From NCBI GenBank assembly GCA_037200985.1, contig JBBCGJ010000001.1, forward strand, positions 248,001 through 312,000: 64,000 nucleotides of DNA, in the 5' to 3' direction. Within the stretch, counting starts at the first letter, position 1. Every line of letters begins with the position of its first letter. A model generated the notes under the pieces. That model worked only from the letters and a program-made list of their open reading frames with translations, was not told the DNA's origin and searched no databases. Positions 59,628-64,000 of this stretch are shown one piece after another. The DNA comes from Rhizomicrobium sp. (lineage in GTDB: Bacteria > Pseudomonadota > Alphaproteobacteria > Micropepsales > Micropepsaceae). A program made the position numbers and the translations under genes.

Positions 59628-60398
59628 CTACGGATGATGCAGCGCCACGACGTTTGCCGTCCGCGGCGGCCGGCTGCGGGAGGCTTCGAGGAATTCCGCC
59701 ACGAAGGGCGTCGCCGGCTTGGCACGCAGCACGGCCGGAGTGGCGACCTGCTCGATCCGGCCTTCGTTCATCACCGCCACGGAATCGCCGAGCTCGAGCG
59801 CCTCGTCCTGGTCGTGGGTGACGAACACGGTGGTCAGTCCCAGCCGCTCGTGCAGGCCGCGCAGCCAGCCGCGCAACTCCTTGCGCACCTTGGCGTCGAG
59901 CGCGCCGAACGGCTCGTCGAGCAGCAGCATGCGCGGCTCGATGGCAAGAGCGCGGGCGAGCGCGACGCGCTGGCGCTGGCCGCCGGAGAGCTGGCTCGGA
60001 TAGCGCTTGCCGAGGCCTTCAAGCTGGACGAGCGAGAGCAGCTCCTCGACCCGGCGCCTGATCTCGGCGCGGGAGGGGCGGCTGCGGCGCGGCCGCACGT
60101 CGAGGCCGAAGGCGACGTTCTTGGCCACCGTCATGTGCTTGAAGAGCGCGTATTGCTGGAAGACGAAGCCGGCGCGCCGCTCGCGCGCGGGCAGGGTCAA
60201 CCAGTCCAGCCCGGCGAAGGCGACATGGCCGAGATCGGCATGCTCGAGGCCGCCGAGGATGCGCAGCAGGGTCGTCTTGCCCGAACCCGAGGGGCCGAGC
60301 AGGGCGAGGAAGGTGCCGTCCGGCACCTCCAGGCTGACGCCGCGCAGCGCCTGGAAGTCGCCGAAGCGCTTCTGTATTTTTTCGATCACAAGCGACAT
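59628..60398 (-). CDS. cysA: Sulfate/thiosulfate ABC ATP-binding protein, short form
   Basis: The product is a 256-aa ATPase with Walker [13 protein letters not shown], a signature [15 protein letters not shown], Walker [13 protein letters not shown] and a [13 protein letters not shown] switch His. At 256 aa it lacks the C-terminal TOBE regulatory domain of the usual 340-360-aa CysA. It is the last gene of a sulfate uptake operon, 11 bp after cysW. Start 60398 is chosen for the family N-terminus ([13 protein letters not shown]). Confidence 0.9.
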   Translation of the reverse strand: MSLVIEKIQKRFGDFQALRGVSLEVPDGTFLALLGPSGSGKTTLLRILGGLEHADLGHVAFAGLDWLTLPARERRAGFVFQQYALFKHMTVAKNVAFGLDVRPRRSRPSRAEIRRRVEELLSLVQLEGLGKRYPSQLSGGQRQRVALARALAIEPRMLLLDEPFGALDAKVRKELRGWLRGLHERLGLTTVFVTHDQDEALELGDSVAVMNEGRIEQVATPAVLRAKPATPFVAEFLEASRSRPPRTANVVALHHP

Positions 60399-60409
60399 TC
60401 GGAACTCCG

Positions 60410-61267
60410 TCAATGACGATGCGTCGCGGCGATCTCGTCCGCGTAGCGCCATTCCAGAAAGGATTTGAGCGTCAGCGTCACGAGCGCGAGCAGCGCGAGA
60501 AGGGCGGCGACCGCGAAGGCCGCAGCGTAGTGATAGTCGTTATACAGCGCCTCGATCTGCAGCGGCATGGTATCGGTCAGGCCGCGGATATGCCCGGAGA
60601 CGACCGAGACGGCGCCGAACTCGCCCATGGCGCGCGCGTTGCACAGAAGCACGCCGTAAAGCAGGCCCCATTTGATGTTGGGCAGGGTCACGCGCCACAG
60701 CGTCGCGAAGCCGCCGGCGCCGAGCGAGACGGCGGCCTCCTCCTCGTCGCGGCCCTGGTCGGTCATCAGCGGGATGAGTTCGCGGGCGACGAAGGGGAAG
60801 GTGACGAAGATGGTCGCCAGCACGATGCCGGGCAGGGCGAAGATGATCTTGATGTCGTGCCCGGCCAGCCAGGGGCCGAGCCAGCCCTGGAGCCCGAAGA
60901 TAAGGACATAGACGAGGCCGGAAACCACCGGCGAGACCGAGAAGGGCAGGTCGATCAGCGTCAGGAGGAAACCCTTGCCGGTGAAGTCGAACTTCGCGAT
61001 CGCCCAGGACGCGGCGATGCCGAAGACCGCGTTCAGCGGCACCGCGATCGCGGCCGCGACCAGCGTCAGGCGGATGGCGGCATGGGTTTCGGGATCGGCG
61101 ATAGCTTCGCGCGCCGCCTTCCAGCCTTCGCCCAGCGCGCCGTCGAACACGGTGACGAGCGGCAAAACGAGGAAAAGGCCGATGAAGCCGAGCGCGAGCA
61201 GCGTCAGCGTCCAGCGCATCAGGGGATGGTCTTCCGTCGGACCGCGGGTATGGACCGATGCGCTCAT
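60410..61267 (-). CDS. cysW: Sulfate ABC transporter permease CysW
   Basis: The product is a 285-aa inner-membrane permease with six transmembrane segments. The ATPase-contact EAA loop appears as [23 protein letters not shown]. The segment [13 protein letters not shown] and a C-terminal tail fit CysW of the sulfate/thiosulfate transporter. It overlaps cysT by 4 bp (61264-61267). Confidence 0.9.
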   Translation of the reverse strand: MSASVHTRGPTEDHPLMRWTLTLLALGFIGLFLVLPLVTVFDGALGEGWKAAREAIADPETHAAIRLTLVAAAIAVPLNAVFGIAASWAIAKFDFTGKGFLLTLIDLPFSVSPVVSGLVYVLIFGLQGWLGPWLAGHDIKIIFALPGIVLATIFVTFPFVARELIPLMTDQGRDEEEAAVSLGAGGFATLWRVTLPNIKWGLLYGVLLCNARAMGEFGAVSVVSGHIRGLTDTMPLQIEALYNDYHYAAAFAVAALLALLALVTLTLKSFLEWRYADEIAATHRH

Positions 61268-62118
61268 CGCCGCGACGCCGTCCAGGCCTGCAGGAGGTTG
61301 AGCGCGAGGAGCATCGCGAAGGACGCCGCCAGCATGATCACGCCGATGGCGGCGGCGCCGGCATAGTCGTTCTCGTTCAGCTTGATGACGATGAGGAGCG
61401 GCGCGATCTCCGAGATGCCGGGCAGGTTGCCGGCGATGAAGATCACCGAGCCGTATTCGCCGACCGCGCGGGCGAAGGCCATCGCGGTGCCGGTCAGCAA
61501 GGCCGGGGTGAGGGCCGGCAGGACGACGCGGCGGATCGCCTGGAAGCGCGTGGCGCCGAGCGTGGCGGCGGCTTCCTCCGCGTCGCGGCCGAGCTCGGCC
61601 AGGATCGGCTGCAGCGTGCGCACCACGAAGGGCAGGCCGATGAAGGTGAGCGCCAGCACGACGCCGGCGGGGGTGTAGGCGATCTTGATGCCGGCCGCCT
61701 CAAGGGGGGCGCCGAGCCAGCCATTGCGCGCGTACAGGGCGGAGAGCGCGATGCCGGCGACGGCGGTCGGCAGGGCGAAGGGAAGGTCGACCACCGCGTC
61801 GACGATCCGCTTGCCGGGGAAGCGGTAGCGGACCAGGACCCAGGCGACGACCAGGCCGAACACGGTGTTGATCGCCGCCGCGATGGCCGCGCCGCCGAAG
61901 GACAGTTTCAGCGCGTGCAGGACCCGGTAGTCGCTCAGGAGCTCGGCGAAGCCCGCCCAGCCGATCTGCCAGGGCCGGATGACGAGCGCCGCAAGCGGCA
62001 CCAGAACGACGACCGACAGGTAGAAAAGCGTAAATCCGAGCGACAACCCGAAACCGGGTAGTGCGCTCGGATTACGCCATCGCCGAACCGGGAGGGAGGC
62101 GGCGATGCTGCTCATCAC
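61264..62118 (-). CDS. cysT: Sulfate ABC transporter permease CysT
   Basis: The product is a 284-aa six-span inner-membrane permease. The EAA loop is [22 protein letters not shown] and the [12 protein letters not shown] segment is typical of CysT. The listed start is a GTG, overlapping the binding-protein stop by 4 bp; an ATG follows at 62115. It forms a heterodimer with CysW. Confidence 0.9.
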   Translation of the reverse strand: MMSSIAASLPVRRWRNPSALPGFGLSLGFTLFYLSVVVLVPLAALVIRPWQIGWAGFAELLSDYRVLHALKLSFGGAAIAAAINTVFGLVVAWVLVRYRFPGKRIVDAVVDLPFALPTAVAGIALSALYARNGWLGAPLEAAGIKIAYTPAGVVLALTFIGLPFVVRTLQPILAELGRDAEEAAATLGATRFQAIRRVVLPALTPALLTGTAMAFARAVGEYGSVIFIAGNLPGISEIAPLLIVIKLNENDYAGAAAIGVIMLAASFAMLLALNLLQAWTASRR

Positions 62119-63116
62119 TGACCGGGCTTGTAGATCTGGTCGAACACGCCCTTGTCGGCGAAGTAGGTCGACTGCGCCTTCTGCCAGTCGCCGAACGTGT
62201 CCGAGAAATCGTAGAGCGTGATCTTCGGGAAGTCGGCGGCGTGCGCCGCCAGCACGCCGGCGTCGCGGGGACGATAGAAGTTCGCCGCTTCGATCTCCTG
62301 GCCCGGCTTGGTGTAGAGGAAGTTCAGATAGGCGGTCGCGACGTCGCGGGTGTGGTGCTTGTCGACATTGCTGTCGACCAGCGCCACCGGCGGCTCGGCC
62401 TGGATCGAGACCGGCGGATAGACGATCTGGAACTGGTCGCCGCCCTCTTCCTTCAGCGCCAGCCGCGCCTCGTTCTCCCAGGAGAGCAGCACGTCGCCGA
62501 TGCCGCGCTGCGCGAAGGTCGTGGTCGAGCCGCGGGCGCCGGTGTCGAGGACCGGAACGTGCTTGTAGAGCGCGGTGACGAAGGCCTTCGCCTTGTCGGC
62601 GTTGCCGCCGGGGGCTTTGAGCGCATAGGCCCAGGCCGCGAGGAACGACCAGCGCGCGCCGCCCGAGGTCTTGGGGTTGGGCGTGATCACCTGGACGCCG
62701 GGCTTGATGAGATCGGGCCAGTCCTTGATCTTCCAGGGATTGCCCTTGCGCACCAGGAACACGATGGTCGAGGTGTAGGGCACCGAGGCGTTCGGCAGGC
62801 GGCTCGCCCAGTTCTTGGCGGTCAGGCCCTTGGCGGCGATCGCGTCGATATCGTAGCCGAGGGCGAGGGTGACGACGTCGGCCTCCAGACCGTCGGTCAC
62901 CGCGCGCGACTGCGCGCCGGAGCCGCCATGGCTCTGGTTGATGGTGACGGTGTCGCCATGCTTGGCCTTCCAGTCGGCCGCGAAGGCGGCATTGACCGCC
63001 TTGTACAACTCACGGGTGGGGTCGTAGCTGACGTTCAGCAGCGTGATGTCGGCGGCCTGGGCCGTGCTGCTCACAAACAGGGCAGCCGCGGCCAGGGCGG
63101 TAAGGAGGCGCTTCAT
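62115..63116 (-). CDS. Sulfate-binding periplasmic protein
   Basis: The product is a 333-aa exported binding protein (signal cleavage after AQA near residue 22). The family opening [15 protein letters not shown], the sulfate-site loop [13 protein letters not shown] and the [10 protein letters not shown] segment are all present, as in Sbp/CysP. It delivers sulfate to CysTWA. Start 63116 begins the signal peptide. It is only 34 bp after the porin gene, so they probably share a transcript. Confidence 0.92.
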   Translation of the reverse strand: MKRLLTALAAAALFVSSTAQAADITLLNVSYDPTRELYKAVNAAFAADWKAKHGDTVTINQSHGGSGAQSRAVTDGLEADVVTLALGYDIDAIAAKGLTAKNWASRLPNASVPYTSTIVFLVRKGNPWKIKDWPDLIKPGVQVITPNPKTSGGARWSFLAAWAYALKAPGGNADKAKAFVTALYKHVPVLDTGARGSTTTFAQRGIGDVLLSWENEARLALKEEGGDQFQIVYPPVSIQAEPPVALVDSNVDKHHTRDVATAYLNFLYTKPGQEIEAANFYRPRDAGVLAAHAADFPKITLYDFSDTFGDWQKAQSTYFADKGVFDQIYKPGQ

Positions 63117-63150
63117 GAGGGGGAACTCCCTTTCCAATGGGGTGAACGAT

Positions 63151-64000
63151 TTAGAGCGACAATTGGGTGCGCAGGGACACGGCATCCAGTTTGGCATCCA
63201 GGGAACCGCCGGCATTGTTCAGGCGCGACACCTCCGTGTGCTGGAAGTCGAGCACGAGACGGATGGCGTTATTCGGATACCAATTGAGGCCGACCGTCCA
63301 GATGCGCTGGTCGCCGCCGCGGATGCCGCTGGCCGTTTTCGCCGTGCCGGGCGCGCCGGCGTCGTAGTCGAGGTTAAGGTCGCTGTAGCGCGCCGCGACT
63401 TCCCAGGCGCCGATGCCGGGCTTGTCGAACCGGAACGCGTCGGTCGGCTTGGGAAGGGTGTAGCTGCCGGTGGCGGGGTTGTAGGCCTTGGACTCGCCGG
63501 TCAGGACCCAGCTTGCCTGGATATACCAGCCGTCGAAGGAGGGATCGAGCAGCGGCCCGGTGCGGCGGTCGACCTGATAGTTGAAATAGCCGCCCTGGGC
63601 ATAAAGGTTGTGCCAGTTGCCGGTTGCCTCCAGGCCCCATTCCAGCAGGTCGCTTGCGTCCAGCGTGCCGGTGTCGACGAGGCGCAAGCCTTCGCTGTCG
63701 ACGTTCAGTTCGGGGCGCTCGCGCAGACGGAGCGCGGTCGGCGAATTGGGGCCGGCCACGGTGTCGGCGGCCTTGAAGACATAGGTCGAGTCCGCGCCGA
63801 CGGCGAAGTTCACGTCCGGCGCGAGGATGAAGCGATAGGCGGCGCGGTCGACGATCGCTTCCTGCTGGTCGAACACGGCGGCGTCGCCGACGAGGCCGCC
63901 GGTATAGGCGACGGAGACGAAATAGTTGTCGTCATAGGCGAAGATCGCCGCGGCCTTGCGCCCGTCGGAGCCGGCGATGGTGCGGGCCAGGTCGGTCGGC
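63151..64000 (-). CDS. OprO/OprP-type outer-membrane porin, 5' end outside window
   Basis: This is the C-terminal part (282 codons) of a phosphate-selective-porin-like protein; the frame is open to base 64000. Amphipathic strands alternate with loops (for example [27 protein letters not shown] and [20 protein letters not shown]), and the last strand ends in SLRTQLSL. Because it leads a sulfate-uptake operon, an anion channel for sulfate is plausible; substrate specificity is inferred only from the neighbours. The N-terminus and its signal are outside the window. Confidence 0.8.
   Translation of the reverse strand, partial: PTDLARTIAGSDGRKAAAIFAYDDNYFVSVAYTGGLVGDAAVFDQQEAIVDRAAYRFILAPDVNFAVGADSTYVFKAADTVAGPNSPTALRLRERPELNVDSEGLRLVDTGTLDASDLLEWGLEATGNWHNLYAQGGYFNYQVDRRTGPLLDPSFDGWYIQASWVLTGESKAYNPATGSYTLPKPTDAFRFDKPGIGAWEVAARYSDLNLDYDAGAPGTAKTASGIRGGDQRIWTVGLNWYPNNAIRLVLDFQHTEVSRLNNAGGSLDAKLDAVSLRTQLSL

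Overview
This is a GC-rich window (about 65% G+C by eye) from an alphaproteobacterium. Three things suggest this: divergent recG next to an overlapping sdhE-mfd pair, the density of GTG/TTG starts and 4-bp ATGA/GTGA overlaps, and REP-like hairpins of the style common in that class. I cannot name the genus from sequence alone.

Region 1 (1-28.8 kb) is an exopolysaccharide/capsule locus. It has an SDR and a Gfo/Idh-type sugar oxidoreductase, a Wzy/ligase-like polymerase, a Wzx flippase, a secreted beta-helix-type protein, a YjbF/GfcB lipoprotein plus a YjbH/GfcD outer-membrane protein, a long multi-SLBB Wza-type export protein and a Wzi-type assembly protein. Precursor genes are galU, manC, galE, ugd and a pseB-like dehydratase. 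An 84-aa YjbE/GfcA-like protein and a DUF2914 membrane protein lie in the middle. cysD-cysNC, which makes APS and PAPS, is embedded there, so the polymer may be sulfated, although no sulfotransferase is visible. No glycosyltransferase and no Wzc kinase is visible either, so the locus must continue upstream or be split. The region ends with an aldo/keto reductase and an ABC-2 type transporter pair.

Region 2 (28.8-43.1 kb) holds mostly housekeeping genes. It has a DUF6285/phosphotransferase pair, a PagL-like outer-membrane barrel, a TPR-SPOR protein and an amidohydrolase, then recG divergent from sdhE-mfd. A PcfJ-like gene follows, bracketed by two copies of an 86-bp double-hairpin repeat. Most differences between the copies are compensatory. 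A secreted nucleotide pyrophosphatase/phosphodiesterase-type enzyme closes the region.

Region 3 (43.1-50.3 kb) is regulatory and accessory. A two-gene GNAT unit is divergent from a LysR regulator. A GbsR/MarR-type regulator has a 22-bp perfect palindrome across its start codon and leads a three-gene unit with DUF4166 and a membrane-fused TIGR01777 epimerase. Next is a Fic-type gene destroyed by an IS630-family element and by a separate frameshift. Its small partner gene, a likely antitoxin, is intact.

Region 4 (50.3-64 kb) carries two retropepsin-like aspartic protease genes, a DmdC-like acyl-CoA dehydrogenase, and a cobalamin uptake operon. The B12 riboswitch of that operon lies between the binding-protein gene and the permease/ATPase genes. 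After these come ppk2, a small secreted protein, a 600-bp gene-free stretch rich in hairpins, and a sulfate-uptake operon (porin, sbp, cysT, cysW, cysA, all on the minus strand) that runs off the end of the window.
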